From the NCBI RefSeq assembly GCF_002332255.1, contig NZ_NRGW01000001.1, positions 1 through 64,000 on the forward strand: 64,000 bases of DNA, in the 5' to 3' direction. The DNA is from Halomonas sp. JB37. GTDB taxonomy: Bacteria; Pseudomonadota; Gammaproteobacteria; Pseudomonadales; Halomonadaceae. This document shows, one piece after another, positions 18,394-27,313 of the stretch (positions are counted from its first letter, which is position 1; each line of letters opens with the position of its first letter). The notes under the pieces are model-generated. The model saw only the letters and a program-made list of their open reading frames with translations, searched no databases and was not told the DNA's origin. Made by a program: the position numbers and the translations under genes.

Positions 18394-19275
18394 TCAACCT
18401 CGTGGGTGGTGTTCTGCATGTAGGCTTTCCAAGCGCGCTTGGGCTACATGGGTATAAATTTGGGTCGTCGACAAGTCGCTATGACCCAGCAACAGCTGTA
18501 CGACTCTCAAATTGGCCCCATGATTCAATAAATGGGTCGCAAATGCGTGACGTAGCGTATGCGGTGACAGCGGCCGGGTAATCCCAGCCGTTATCGCATG
18601 AACTTTAATACGGTGCCAAAACGTTTGCCGTGTCATGGCTTTGTCGGCGCGCCCAGGAAACAGCGCCGGACGCGTTGGGTCGCTCATTAAGGCAAGCCGC
18701 GCGGTCTGCATGTAGTGAGCTATCCAATCGGCGGCCTCTTCGCCCATGGGCACTAGGCGATCTTTATCGCCCTTACCGCGTACCCGCACCACCCCTTGGC
18801 GAAGATTGACCGCGTCACCGGTGAGTCCTACCAGCTCAGAAACTCGCAGGCCACAGGCGTAAAGCAGCTCAAGCATGGCGCGGTCGCGTACTCCTAGCGG
18901 CGTATCCGTATCGGGCGCCATCAGCAGCCGCTCTACCTCGTCCTCATCCAGCGTGTTGGGCAATCCGGGGATCACACGCGGCAGCTTGATATCCGTTAGA
19001 GGATCGCTCGCCACCTGATTATTCAGACGGCCCCAGCGGTAAAAACTACGCAAGGTCGATAGTAGCCGGGCGGTGCTACGTAACTGGTAGCCTTGCTCAC
19101 GGCGGCTGGAAAGCCATTCTCTGAGCCGCTCAGGCGGCGGTGCCAACAGCGCCTCACCGTGCGTGTCCAGATGATTTTGCCACGCGGTTAAATCACGTCG
19201 ATAGGCCGCTAAAGTATGGTCGCTAGCCCCTTGCTCTAACCACAGGGCATCCAAAAAAGCATCAATAACGCTCAT
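18394..19275 (-). CDS. xerD: Site-specific tyrosine recombinase XerD
   Basis: A 293-residue tyrosine recombinase that with XerC resolves chromosome dimers at dif. The N-terminal SAM-like core-binding domain covers about residues 1-90. The catalytic domain shows Arg in CGLRVSELVGL, Lys in GKGDKDRLVP, HTLRHAFATHLL, the LLGHSDLSTTQIYTHV block with His and the nucleophile Tyr. The gene order rplS - xerD - dsbC - hom supports XerD over XerC. Confidence 0.95.
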   Translation of the reverse strand: MSVIDAFLDALWLEQGASDHTLAAYRRDLTAWQNHLDTHGEALLAPPPERLREWLSSRREQGYQLRSTARLLSTLRSFYRWGRLNNQVASDPLTDIKLPRVIPGLPNTLDEDEVERLLMAPDTDTPLGVRDRAMLELLYACGLRVSELVGLTGDAVNLRQGVVRVRGKGDKDRLVPMGEEAADWIAHYMQTARLALMSDPTRPALFPGRADKAMTRQTFWHRIKVHAITAGITRPLSPHTLRHAFATHLLNHGANLRVVQLLLGHSDLSTTQIYTHVAQARLESLHAEHHPRG

Positions 19276-19336
19276 ACGTTAGCCATCTCCCGGCGCCTGC
19301 TTTAGCGTGACTACGCAAAGCACCTGCTCTATAGAC

Positions 19337-19371
19337 AAAACCCCGCCCCGCAAAGCGGTGACGGGGTTTTG
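19337..19371 (-). terminator. Terminator after rplS
   Basis: AAAACCCCG/CGGGGTTTT arms flank an inner GC stem (CCCGC-AAA-GCGG), and on the minus strand the stem ends in TTTTGTC. It lies between rplS and xerD, so it closes the rpsP-rimM-trmD-rplS operon. Confidence 0.85.
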
Positions 19372-19426
19372 GTATCCAGACGCTACGCATGTCCGAAAAC
19401 AGCGAGTGCCTGTGGAACAGTGGCGA

Positions 19427-19783
19427 TTAAGCCAACTTTTCCTTGATACGTGCTGAACGACCGCTGCGCTCGCGCAGGTAGTACAGTTTGGCTTGACGCA
19501 CGTCGCCGCGACGTTTGACTTCAAGCGAGTCAACTAACGGGCTGTAGGTCTGGAAAGTACGCTCAACGCCAACACCGTGAGAAATTTTACGCACGGTGAA
19601 TGCGGAGTTCAGGCCACGGTTACGCTTACCGATGACCACACCTTCAAATGCCTGAAGACGCTCGCGAGTACCTTCTTTTACTTTTACCTGAACGACAATA
19701 GTATCGCCGGGGGCAAAGGGAGGAATTTCTTTGCCCATTTGCTCAGATTCGATCGCCTGGATCACTTTGCATTTACTGCTCAT
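19427..19783 (-). CDS. rplS: 50S ribosomal protein L19
   Basis: A 118-residue L19 at the 30S-50S interface: [15 protein letters not shown] at the start, [18 protein letters not shown], then [19 protein letters not shown] and the C-terminal [18 protein letters not shown]. Three ATG codons stand in a row (19789, 19786, 19783). AGGAG is 2, 5 and 8 bases from them respectively, so the third (19783) is preferred and gives the usual family start MSSK. It is the last gene of the rpsP operon. Confidence 0.97.
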   Translation of the reverse strand: MSSKCKVIQAIESEQMGKEIPPFAPGDTIVVQVKVKEGTRERLQAFEGVVIGKRNRGLNSAFTVRKISHGVGVERTFQTYSPLVDSLEVKRRGDVRQAKLYYLRERSGRSARIKEKLA

Positions 19784-19935
19784 CATCATACTCCTGAATA
19801 ACGTAATGGCTTGACCGCTCAATCATGGGAGGCGGAAGCCGTGATCCCGGCGCTCGAAACAAGCTGCGCGGGAGTCGTTATGGGTGACACAGGTACGCAG
19901 GCTTGCTGCCTTGTTCGCCCTGCACCGCCGCCCTG

Positions 19936-19967
19936 GCCTACTGAGTGGGCAAACGCCTACTGAGTGG
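19936..19967. repeat. 13-bp direct repeat at the 3' end of trmD
   Basis: GCCTACTGAGTGG occurs at 19936-19948 and again at 19955-19967, a 19-bp period. The second copy contains the trmD stop codon, so the first looks like a short tandem duplication of the gene end. Confidence 0.85.
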
Positions 19968-20820
19968 ACAGCGCGTGTTCCTCGATAAACTCATTCAACA
20001 GCTTGCGCTGTTCGGCATCTAACGGCCGCCCTTCTAACATATCTGGACGACGCTGCCATGTCCGGCCTAGCGACTGCTTTAACCGCCAGCGCTTGATGGC
20101 TGCATGATTACCGCTTAACAGCACATCGGGCACTTGGCGCCCGTCAACAACCTCTGGACGGGTGTAGTGCGGGCAGTCTAACAGACCGTCATTAAACGAG
20201 TCTTCGACAGCGGAATCCTGATGGCCCAACACGCCGGGAATCAGCCTTGCCGCCGCATCAATCAGCACCATCGCTGGCAGCTCACCGCCGCTCAGCACAT
20301 AGTCACCAATTGACCATTCTTCATCGATGTCACTTTCTACCACGCGCTCGTCAATGCCTTCATAGCGCCCAGCCACGACTACTAGTGGTCCGGCACAAGC
20401 TAGTGCTTGAACGCCCTGCTGATCTAGTTTACGCCCTTGAGGCGACAGGTAGATCACCGTCGGCACTTGGCCAGTGGCTTGCTGTGCCCGCTCACGGGCT
20501 GCAAAAATCGCTGCGCGCAGGGTATCGACTTTCATCAACATCCCAGGACCACCGCCATAGGGGCGGTCATCAACGCTGCGGTGGCGGTCAGTGGCATAAT
20601 CCCGCGGATTCCAAAATTCCAGTGCGATACGCTGCTTATCTACCGCTCTGCCGACCACGCCTTGTTGCGTTAGCGCATCAAACATCTCGGGAAACAACGA
20701 CACCACACCAATCCACATTGCAGGCGTTGCTAGGTTTTCACCAGTGACCGGCTCACTTGAGTCGGACGGCACATCATTGTTCAGCGCATCCAACTCGCTC
20801 AGCTTACTCAGCTCTCTCAA
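19957..20820 (-). CDS. trmD: tRNA (guanine(37)-N1)-methyltransferase
   Basis: A SPOUT methyltransferase making m1G37 in tRNAs, preventing +1 frameshifting. Family blocks are [28 protein letters not shown], the knotted SAM site [13 protein letters not shown] and [15 protein letters not shown], with the C-terminal RRPDMLEG. The start is uncertain: the frame opens at TTG 20820, overlapping the rimM stop by 4 bp, which gives a 34-residue acidic Ser/Glu-rich extension. The internal ATG at 20718 gives the classical [13 protein letters not shown] start but has no clear Shine-Dalgarno. It lies in the rpsP-rimM-trmD-rplS operon. Confidence 0.93.
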   Translation of the reverse strand: MRELSKLSELDALNNDVPSDSSEPVTGENLATPAMWIGVVSLFPEMFDALTQQGVVGRAVDKQRIALEFWNPRDYATDRHRSVDDRPYGGGPGMLMKVDTLRAAIFAARERAQQATGQVPTVIYLSPQGRKLDQQGVQALACAGPLVVVAGRYEGIDERVVESDIDEEWSIGDYVLSGGELPAMVLIDAAARLIPGVLGHQDSAVEDSFNDGLLDCPHYTRPEVVDGRQVPDVLLSGNHAAIKRWRLKQSLGRTWQRRPDMLEGRPLDAEQRKLLNEFIEEHALSTQ

Positions 20821-21386
20821 AACTCAGGATCCCAATTGACGACCATGCGGCCCTCGTCGAGACTGATTTTGACAATGACATCGTCTGGTAAAAACGGCAG
20901 CAGCCGCTCACGCATGTCGATCGCATCCTGATCACCGCGAACCACCATGACATCGTTGGCGCCAGTTTCAAACAGGTAGCTTACCCGCCCTAGCCGCTCG
21001 CCGGCCTGAGTGAAGACCGCCATGCCTTCAAGCTCATGCCAATAGTATTCATCGTCAGAAAGCTCGGGCAGTGCTTCTTTAGGCATCAGAATGTCCGTTT
21101 GGGCCAATGCTTCAGCCGCATCACGGTCATCAACGCCCTGCAGTTGCACCACAACGCCTTTGCCCTGCCGACGTCCCTGAACAATGCTTATGCGCTTAAG
21201 CGTTTCGCCTTGGCGCAACCACCATTCCGGGTATTCGAGAATGCTGTCCATCGGGCTAGTATAGGAATACACCTTCAGCCAACCTTTCACCCCATAAGGG
21301 CTAGTCAGCTTGCCTAGCACCACATGCGTGTCGTCAGTTTGGCTTAGTTCTTGGCTTAGCTTTTGACTCAGTTCAGAACGCGTCAT
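20817..21386 (-). CDS. rimM: 16S rRNA processing protein RimM
   Basis: A 189-residue 30S assembly factor binding S19. The N-terminal beta-barrel starts [22 protein letters not shown]; the PRC-barrel half includes [13 protein letters not shown] and [17 protein letters not shown], ending VNWDPEF. The first 17 residues contain a repeated SQ(K/E)LSQ sequence, a lineage-specific tail. It starts 60 bp after rpsP and overlaps trmD by 4 bp. Confidence 0.95.
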   Translation of the reverse strand: MTRSELSQKLSQELSQTDDTHVVLGKLTSPYGVKGWLKVYSYTSPMDSILEYPEWWLRQGETLKRISIVQGRRQGKGVVVQLQGVDDRDAAEALAQTDILMPKEALPELSDDEYYWHELEGMAVFTQAGERLGRVSYLFETGANDVMVVRGDQDAIDMRERLLPFLPDDVIVKISLDEGRMVVNWDPEF

Positions 21387-21446
21387 TGACGACCTCAGCT
21401 ACCTAGCACTCAACTAATTTCACACAGCAAGTCTCACACAGCAGGC

Positions 21447-21695
21447 TTATGCCTGTTTGCGTGCTTCTTTAACCAGCTCAGCAACACGACCAGAAAGCTG
21501 GGCGCCTTGGCTCTGCCAGTGAATAACGCGGTCTAGGTCAACGCGCAGACGCTCTTCCTGACCACGGGCTACCGGGTTAAAGAAGCCGATACGCTCGATG
21601 AAACGACCGTCGCGAGCGTTACGAGAATCAGTAACGGTCAGGTGGTAAAAGGGACGCTTCTTGGCGCCACCACGGGCCAAACGAATGGTAACCAT
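21447..21695 (-). CDS. rpsP: 30S ribosomal protein S16
   Basis: An 82-residue S16 with the classical [19 protein letters not shown] start, [19 protein letters not shown] and [12 protein letters not shown]. It heads the rpsP-rimM-trmD-rplS operon. GGATAG lies just before the ATG. A candidate promoter is at 21856-21884. Confidence 0.98.
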   Translation of the reverse strand: MVTIRLARGGAKKRPFYHLTVTDSRNARDGRFIERIGFFNPVARGQEERLRVDLDRVIHWQSQGAQLSGRVAELVKEARKQA

Positions 21696-21855
21696 ACGAT
21701 AACTATCCTTCGGTTGAGGTTACGAGAGTGTGTTTCTAGCGCTTAGCGCCGTCGGAACACTCGTCGTGCTACATGCTATATAAAGGCCTTCATTGATGGG
21801 CGCTGCTGCCACGCTTTACGCGCTTTTAGGCAACACCCACGCATGAAGAGGCCGC

Positions 21856-21884
21856 ATTCTACGCAAATGCGCTCTGCTTGGAAA
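21856..21884 (-). promoter_or_regulatory. Candidate promoter of the rpsP operon
   Basis: On the minus strand TAGAAT (21856-21861) sits in TGCGTAGAATGCGGCC, closely matching the rrn promoter -10 region at 56317. A weak -35, TTTCCA, lies 17 bp upstream. About 160 bp separate it from rpsP, leaving a leader. The rest of the 247-bp gap to ffh shows nothing I can name. Confidence 0.5.
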
Positions 21885-21942
21885 GCCTGACAGCCAGAAA
21901 ACTCAAAGGCCGTCAACCTTACCCAGCGAGCAGATGCCTACT

Positions 21943-23370
21943 TTAACGCCGCGGCAATCCACCGGGGCCGCCCATACCGCCCATGCCGCCGGGGCCGCCC
22001 ATTCCACCTGGGCCACCCGGGCCACCGCCGCCCATCATGCCTGACATGCCGCGCATCATTTTCTGCATGCCGCCCTTCTGGCCGGCTTTTTTCATCATTT
22101 TCTGCATCTGCTTATGCTGCTTGAGCAGACGGTTAAGGTCCGGCACTTGCAGGCCTGCACCGGCGGCAATACGGCGCTTGCGCGAACCGTTGATCAGGTC
22201 GGGCTTACGGCGCTCTTTAGGCGTCATGGAGTTAATCAGCGCTTCAAGCTTGCCCATCTCTTTCTCAGGGCCTGGGCCTTGGGCCATCTCGGCCATTTGC
22301 CCCATACCGGGCAGCTTACCTAACAGGCCACCCATACCGCCCATTTTTTTAAGCTGCTGGAGCTGGTCGCGAAAATCTTCCAGATCAAAGCCATCGCCCT
22401 TCTTAACTTTTTTGGCAAGCTGGGCGGCTTTAGATTTATCGACGGTGCGCTCAGCTTCCTCGATCAGCGACAGCATGTCGCCCATACCGAGGATGCGCGA
22501 GGCCACGCGGTCGGGATGGAACGGTTCCAGGGCATCGACTTTCTCACCGACACCCATAAACTTGATCGGCTTGCCGGTAATGTGGCGCACTGACAGCGCC
22601 GCGCCACCACGAGCATCACCGTCGGCCTTGGTCAGGATCACCCCGGTCAGCGGCAGCGCTTCGCTGAATGCCTTAGCCGTATTGGCGGCATCCTGACCGG
22701 TCATGGCATCGACCACAAACAGCGTTTCCTGAGGCGAGACTGCTTTATGCAGCGCCTGGATTTCCGCCATCATCGCTTCATCAATCGCCAGGCGGCCGGC
22801 GGTATCGATCAACACTACGTCGTGAAACTGGATCTTAGCGTGCTTGATCGCCGCTTCGGCAATCGCGACCGGCTGCTGATCAGAGCGAGACGGGAAGAAG
22901 TCTACCTCGACCTCTTTCGCCAACGTTTCCAGCTGGTCGATAGCCGCCGGACGATAAACGTCGGCAGACACTACCAGCACTTTTTTCTTCTCGCGCTCAC
23001 GCAGATAGCGAGCCAGCTTAGCCACAGAGGTGGTTTTACCCGCACCCTGTAGACCCGCCATTAATACAACCGCGGGGGAGCCTTTAAGCACGAAGCCATC
23101 GTTAGCTTCGCCCATGATCGCTTCCAGCTCTTGCTGAACGATCTTGACGAACTGCTGACCGGGCGACAGGCTTTTGGATACTTCCTGCCCAACGGCCCGC
23201 TCGCGCACGCGTTCAATAAACTCCTTGATGACCGGCAACGCTACGTCGGCCTCAAGCAGTGCTCGGCGCACTTCGCGTAAGGTGTCTTTAATATTGTCGT
23301 CGGTCAGGCGAGCCTGGCCTTTGATCGACTTTAGCGTCTGGGAAAGACGCTCACTAAGATTCTGGAACAT
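21943..23370 (-). CDS. ffh: Signal recognition particle protein Ffh (SRP54)
   Basis: A 475-residue GTPase binding 4.5S RNA and signal sequences. The N domain occupies about residues 1-90; the G domain has AGLQGAGKTTSVAKLA (P-loop), DTAGRLAID and TKADGDARGGAALS; the M domain is Met-rich with IGMGDML, MGGMGGLLGKLPGM and GSRKRRIAAGAG. The last 35 residues are an unusually long Gly/Met/Pro tail of GGPGGMGG repeats. It is separated from rpsP by 247 bp with its own presumed promoter upstream, where TATAAT is visible at 23430-23435 on the minus strand. Confidence 0.97.
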   Translation of the reverse strand: MFQNLSERLSQTLKSIKGQARLTDDNIKDTLREVRRALLEADVALPVIKEFIERVRERAVGQEVSKSLSPGQQFVKIVQQELEAIMGEANDGFVLKGSPAVVLMAGLQGAGKTTSVAKLARYLREREKKKVLVVSADVYRPAAIDQLETLAKEVEVDFFPSRSDQQPVAIAEAAIKHAKIQFHDVVLIDTAGRLAIDEAMMAEIQALHKAVSPQETLFVVDAMTGQDAANTAKAFSEALPLTGVILTKADGDARGGAALSVRHITGKPIKFMGVGEKVDALEPFHPDRVASRILGMGDMLSLIEEAERTVDKSKAAQLAKKVKKGDGFDLEDFRDQLQQLKKMGGMGGLLGKLPGMGQMAEMAQGPGPEKEMGKLEALINSMTPKERRKPDLINGSRKRRIAAGAGLQVPDLNRLLKQHKQMQKMMKKAGQKGGMQKMMRGMSGMMGGGGPGGPGGMGGPGGMGGMGGPGGLPRR

Positions 23371-23629
23371 GGGGCCTCTCTGCCTCCGTCACTGCCGTCG
23401 GCGCGCACGCCCTGGACTGATGTGCCGCGATTATACGCGTTCACGCCCTGAGTCTCCATGGGGCGCATTGACGATCATGAGAGCCAGCACGCTATTTTCG
23501 TATACGCGTGCACGGCTGTGCGATATGGCTTGGATTCGTTATAGTAGCGGAGTAGGTTTTGGCCGCAACCGCTCTTAACGTCGTTTACTTATTTAAAGCA
23601 ACGCGCTGCAAGGCGCACGGATAGCATCA

Positions 23630-24427
23630 ATGCAGGCGCTCCCTTTCGCCACGATGGCCTTTATTCTCTATGTCGCCGCTGCCATTTGGCAGGGCATGAC
23701 ATTGTTCCGGCGCGTGCCGCCGCGCCAAGGTATGGTGCGCCTAATCGCCGTACTGGGTCTGTTGCTGCACATCCCCGTGGCGATCAAACTGGTAGGACAA
23801 TCCCCAGGGCTTTTGCCAGGCTTTTCCACTAGCGCCACGCTACTGATGGCCGTAGCGGTTAATGTGCTGCTCGTGGCTAGCCTGTTCAAACCGGTTTTAA
23901 ACGCTGGCATTGCACTATTCCCGCTGGCAGGCATTGCGCTCTTGGCAGCCACTTGGCTACCGAATCAAGGGGGTCATACCGGCCTAAAGCCCGGCATTTT
24001 GCTGCATGCGGTAAGCTCGGCGCTTGCGTTTGCCGTACTGGCGATTGCCGCGGCCCAGGCAGTGCTGGTGGGCCTGCAGAACCAAGCGCTTCGCCACCAT
24101 CATATACGTGGCATTGTGCAATCGTTACCGCCGCTCACGACCATGGAGCGGGTGCTCTTCGAACTTGTGTGGGCCGGCATTATCTTGCTGACACTCTCCA
24201 TCGCTAGCGGGCTCATTTTCCTCGACAATCTCTTTGCCCAGCACTTAGCACATAAAACAGTGCTGTCGCTCCTGGCCTGGATAATCTTCACCACGCTGTT
24301 GATAGGCCGTTATCGCTTTGGCTGGCGCGGCATGCGCGCCGTGCGCTGGACGCTAGGCGGCTGCGGTTTGCTCGTGCTGGCTTACTTTGGCAGCAAGTTT
24401 GTACTTGAGATTATACTCAATCGATAG
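23630..24427 (+). CDS. Inner-membrane protein YpjD, cytochrome c assembly (CcsA/HemX-like) family
   Basis: A 265-residue, eight-segment membrane protein divergent from ffh, the usual place of ypjD. The family signature is PGILLHAVSSALAFAVLAIAAAQA near residues 121-144, followed by PPLTTMERVLFELVWAG and HLAHKTVLSLLAWIIF, where conserved His residues (about 126 and 209) recall the haem-binding His of CcsA proteins. No partner cytochrome genes are near. Its precise function is not established; the family is annotated as cytochrome c assembly by fold. Confidence 0.85.
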   Translation: MQALPFATMAFILYVAAAIWQGMTLFRRVPPRQGMVRLIAVLGLLLHIPVAIKLVGQSPGLLPGFSTSATLLMAVAVNVLLVASLFKPVLNAGIALFPLAGIALLAATWLPNQGGHTGLKPGILLHAVSSALAFAVLAIAAAQAVLVGLQNQALRHHHIRGIVQSLPPLTTMERVLFELVWAGIILLTLSIASGLIFLDNLFAQHLAHKTVLSLLAWIIFTTLLIGRYRFGWRGMRAVRWTLGGCGLLVLAYFGSKFVLEIILNR

Positions 24428-24545
24428 CTACTCAACCGATAACGGCTTAATTGCTGACGGGGCGCAACCACGCCTTTAGTTGTCTTGACACACTACTCGC
24501 TACCTTCTAAAAACGAGCCTAATACGCCACAAAGGACCTTTCGAC

Positions 24546-25820
24546 TTGAGCGACGACTTCCCCCTGGGGTTACTGTTCGGCCTGCTAGCCTTACTGATAG
24601 TGCTTTCTGCTTTTTTTTCCAGCTCTGAAACCGGCATGATGTCGATCAACCGCTACCGCTTGAGCCATCAGGCTAACAGCGGTGATCGCAGAGCAAAACG
24701 GGTTATGCGCCTGCTCACCCGCCCAGACCGCCTGATTGGCGTCATTCTGATCGGCAACAACTTCGTTAATAACTTAGCCGCATCGATTGCCACGATTATC
24801 GCTATTCACTTTTTTGGCGACGTATCAGGGCCTGCCATTTCTACCGCCCTGCTGACCATTACCATTTTGATTTTTGCTGAAGTTACGCCCAAAACCTACG
24901 CCGCGATTAAGCCAGAACGCATTGCTTACCCCACGTCTTATGCGCTTGAGCCGCTGCTAAAGCTGCTTTATCCGCTGGTATGGCTGGTCAACGTGATGTC
25001 GAATGGCTTACTCAGACTCATTGGCGTTAAAAGCGTTGATAGCGGTGGCGACAGCCTGACGCGCGACGAGCTGCGCACCGTCGTTCATGAAGCCGGCACG
25101 CTGATTCCTTACCGCCACCGCGCGATGCTGCTCTCCATTCTCGATCTGGAGAACGTCACGGTGAACGATATTATGGTGCCGCGCCATGAGGTACTGGGTA
25201 TCGATCTGGATGATTCTTTAGAAGATATTTTGACTCAGATTCGCACCAGCCAGCACACGCGACTGCCGGTATATAAAGGCGATATCAATAACATCATTGG
25301 CATGCTGCACCTGCGCAATGCGGCACGCTTTCTCTCTCGCGACGAAGTCACCAAAGCCTCGATTGTTCAGGAAGCCCGCGAACCCTACTATATTCCTGAA
25401 TCGACGCCGCTACATACCCAGCTACTCAATTTTCAAAAGCAGAAGCGGCGCATCGGCATCGTCGTCGATGAGTATGGCGACGTGGACGGCCTCGTCACGC
25501 TGGAAGATATTTTGGAAGAGATCGTGGGCGAGTTCACCACTGACGTGTCCGAAGATGAAGAGATTCATCAGCAGGATGACGGCAGCCATGTGATTGAAGG
25601 CACCGCCAATATCCGGGAGATTAACAAAATGCTCGGCTGGCAGCTGCCTACCGATGGGCCCAAAACGCTGAACGGGCTAATTCTTGAGCATCTTGAGGCG
25701 TTTCCAGAAGGCCCTGCATGCCTACAGATCGGCAATATGCGTATGGAGATATTAGAGATTCGCGACAACCTCATCACCTCAGCACGCTGCTGGCAGAAAG
25801 CTCGCCTGCCACGCCGCTAG
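24546..25820 (+). CDS. CNNM/CorC-type transporter (DUF21-CBS-CorC_HlyC)
   Basis: A 424-residue membrane protein: DUF21 transmembrane domain (about 1-190; SSSETGMMSINRYRL, IGNNFVNNLAAS, FAEVTPKTYA), a CBS pair (about 205-330; VNDIMVPRHEV, TRLPVYKGDINNIIGMLHLRN, DEYGDVDGLVTLEDILEEIVGE) and a C-terminal CorC_HlyC domain. Relatives export magnesium or affect cobalt resistance. The start codon is TTG at 24546, with AAAGGACC ten bases before it and no ATG nearby. It follows ypjD by 118 bp, the conserved ypjD-yfjD pairing seen near ffh in many gammaproteobacteria. Confidence 0.9.
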   Translation: MSDDFPLGLLFGLLALLIVLSAFFSSSETGMMSINRYRLSHQANSGDRRAKRVMRLLTRPDRLIGVILIGNNFVNNLAASIATIIAIHFFGDVSGPAISTALLTITILIFAEVTPKTYAAIKPERIAYPTSYALEPLLKLLYPLVWLVNVMSNGLLRLIGVKSVDSGGDSLTRDELRTVVHEAGTLIPYRHRAMLLSILDLENVTVNDIMVPRHEVLGIDLDDSLEDILTQIRTSQHTRLPVYKGDINNIIGMLHLRNAARFLSRDEVTKASIVQEAREPYYIPESTPLHTQLLNFQKQKRRIGIVVDEYGDVDGLVTLEDILEEIVGEFTTDVSEDEEIHQQDDGSHVIEGTANIREINKMLGWQLPTDGPKTLNGLILEHLEAFPEGPACLQIGNMRMEILEIRDNLITSARCWQKARLPRR

Positions 25821-25846
25821 TCTAAGGCTCGCCAGCAGAGCATCCT

Positions 25847-26512
25847 TCAGCGGCGATTGGCGAGGTCCTGATCGGCCGCAGCCTTTAGCGCCCTCACTCG
25901 CGCTTCAAGAAACCGCCTTAGCGCCATGTCGTCAGCATCCAGACGGTTTAGCGCTGGCCCAAAGTGCAAACTTACCGGGGCGCGGAAACGCCGGGGGCAT
26001 TTCTTAAGCGCTTTGCCGCCATGATGAGAGGTCCACGACCCCCACAGACCTGCCAACCCGGCGGGAATGACCGGTACGTCGTCGCGCGCCAGAATCGTCT
26101 CTAAACCGCGCCGGAAGGCGTGAATTTCGCCATCGGGGGTTAATCGCCCCTCGGGAAACACCATGACAATTTGACCTTGGCGCAGCGCCTCGCTGACATC
26201 ATCCAACGCACGCCTTATAGCACCCGGGCTGCGCCGTTCGGACTCAATAGGGATAGCCCCCACCAGCTGAAACCACCATTTAAACCACGGGGAATCAAAA
26301 ATCGGCTGATCCATCACAAAGCGCAGCGGGCGAGGACTCGCGCCTCCAAGCACCAGCGCATCCATAAAGCTTACGTGGTTACACACCACCAGCGCGGCTC
26401 CCTGACGGGGAATATGCTGACGACCGTGCACTTGCAGCCGATAGCAAAGCCGCATTGAAACAAAAATAAGCCAGCGCAACACTTGGCGAGCTGCATTAAC
26501 CCACCCCGTCAC
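25847..26512 (-). CDS. 1-acyl-glycerol-3-phosphate acyltransferase-like (PlsC family)
   Basis: A 221-residue membrane-associated acyltransferase of the LPLAT superfamily. The catalytic HX4D block is NHVSFMD, and the substrate block reads VFPEGRLTPDGEIHAFRRGLE. A hydrophobic N-terminal helix (about 8-24) anchors it. The start is GTG 26512, in a GTGA overlap with the TetR gene stop, so the regulator and the acyltransferase are translationally coupled. It may be a second PlsC adjusting lysophospholipid acylation; the acyl donor and acceptor cannot be read from sequence. Confidence 0.85.
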   Translation of the reverse strand: MTGWVNAARQVLRWLIFVSMRLCYRLQVHGRQHIPRQGAALVVCNHVSFMDALVLGGASPRPLRFVMDQPIFDSPWFKWWFQLVGAIPIESERRSPGAIRRALDDVSEALRQGQIVMVFPEGRLTPDGEIHAFRRGLETILARDDVPVIPAGLAGLWGSWTSHHGGKALKKCPRRFRAPVSLHFGPALNRLDADDMALRRFLEARVRALKAAADQDLANRR

Positions 26513-27123
26513 GACGATGCCTCACGGTGACGCAAACCCGCCAGAATGGTGCTCATGAGTTGATCCAACAGTTCATCAACCTTTAACTGCTGACCTTGCC
26601 AATAGCCCAATCGCTCATTCAGGCCCAGTTGAACAAGGCCGTGCACACTGCCCCACAGAGTACGCCCCAAACGACGTGCCTCAAGATCATCCAGTGCAGG
26701 CTGATAAGATTTAAGCGACGCCTCCACCTGCGTAAATAGCGCTTCGATCAAATCGCTTTGGCGCTGATCCAGCTCGCCCTCTTGCGCCAGCGGGTAATCA
26801 AAAAGTAGCTGCCAGCGATAGCAATCCTGCTCAGCGAACCGCCAGTAGGAATGCGCCAACGCGCGCAGCCATGGCTCAGGGGCGTCATCGGCAAGGCTAG
26901 CAATGGTGTGCTGTAAGCGGGCTAGCGACTCAACATTAACGTGCTGCAATAAGTTATTAAAGCTGCCATATAGCTTGAGCAGCGTGCTGGGAGCACAGCC
27001 GACGTCTCGCGCCAAGGCACGCAGTGAAAGACCATGGACTGGCTGCTCAGCCAACCACTCATCACAAGCGTTCATCACCTGCGAATGGAGGGCATCGGGC
27101 GCATGCTGTCTAGGACGGGCCAT
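26509..27123 (-). CDS. TetR-family transcriptional regulator (WHG-type C-terminal domain)
   Basis: A 204-residue protein with an N-terminal helix-turn-helix (LSLRALARDVGCAPSTLLKLYGS, residues about 35-57) and a C-terminal ligand domain with LRALAHSYWRFAEQDCYRWQLLFDYPL and the WGSVHGLVQLGL signature of the TetR WHG group. It is coupled to the downstream acyltransferase and probably represses the pair, an inference from linkage. The divergent 190-bp gap to the SRAP gene is AT-rich and should hold both promoters. Confidence 0.87.
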   Translation of the reverse strand: MARPRQHAPDALHSQVMNACDEWLAEQPVHGLSLRALARDVGCAPSTLLKLYGSFNNLLQHVNVESLARLQHTIASLADDAPEPWLRALAHSYWRFAEQDCYRWQLLFDYPLAQEGELDQRQSDLIEALFTQVEASLKSYQPALDDLEARRLGRTLWGSVHGLVQLGLNERLGYWQGQQLKVDELLDQLMSTILAGLRHREASS

Positions 27124-27313
27124 GGCGATCTCTTAAGGTCAACAACAAACAAGAAGGAAGCCTCGCTGCACTTTAGTCGGAACAACGGGTGGTATAGGAT
27201 ACCTTATATCGAACACTGTTTTCGACACTAAAAAAACCCTTTCGTGCTTTATTGCGCGAAGTCTCCCGCTATACAGGTACACTTCCACGACGATTTTGCT
27301 AAAGGAGGTAAGT

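Noticed and set aside
18394..19275. Tyrosine recombinase considered as a phage or integron integrase
   Set aside because: Gene order with dsbC, hom and thrC and the absence of attachment sites or phage genes indicate chromosomal XerD.
21983..22696. 237-codon Pro-rich frame on the plus strand
   Set aside because: It is the antisense shadow of the Gly-rich end of ffh.
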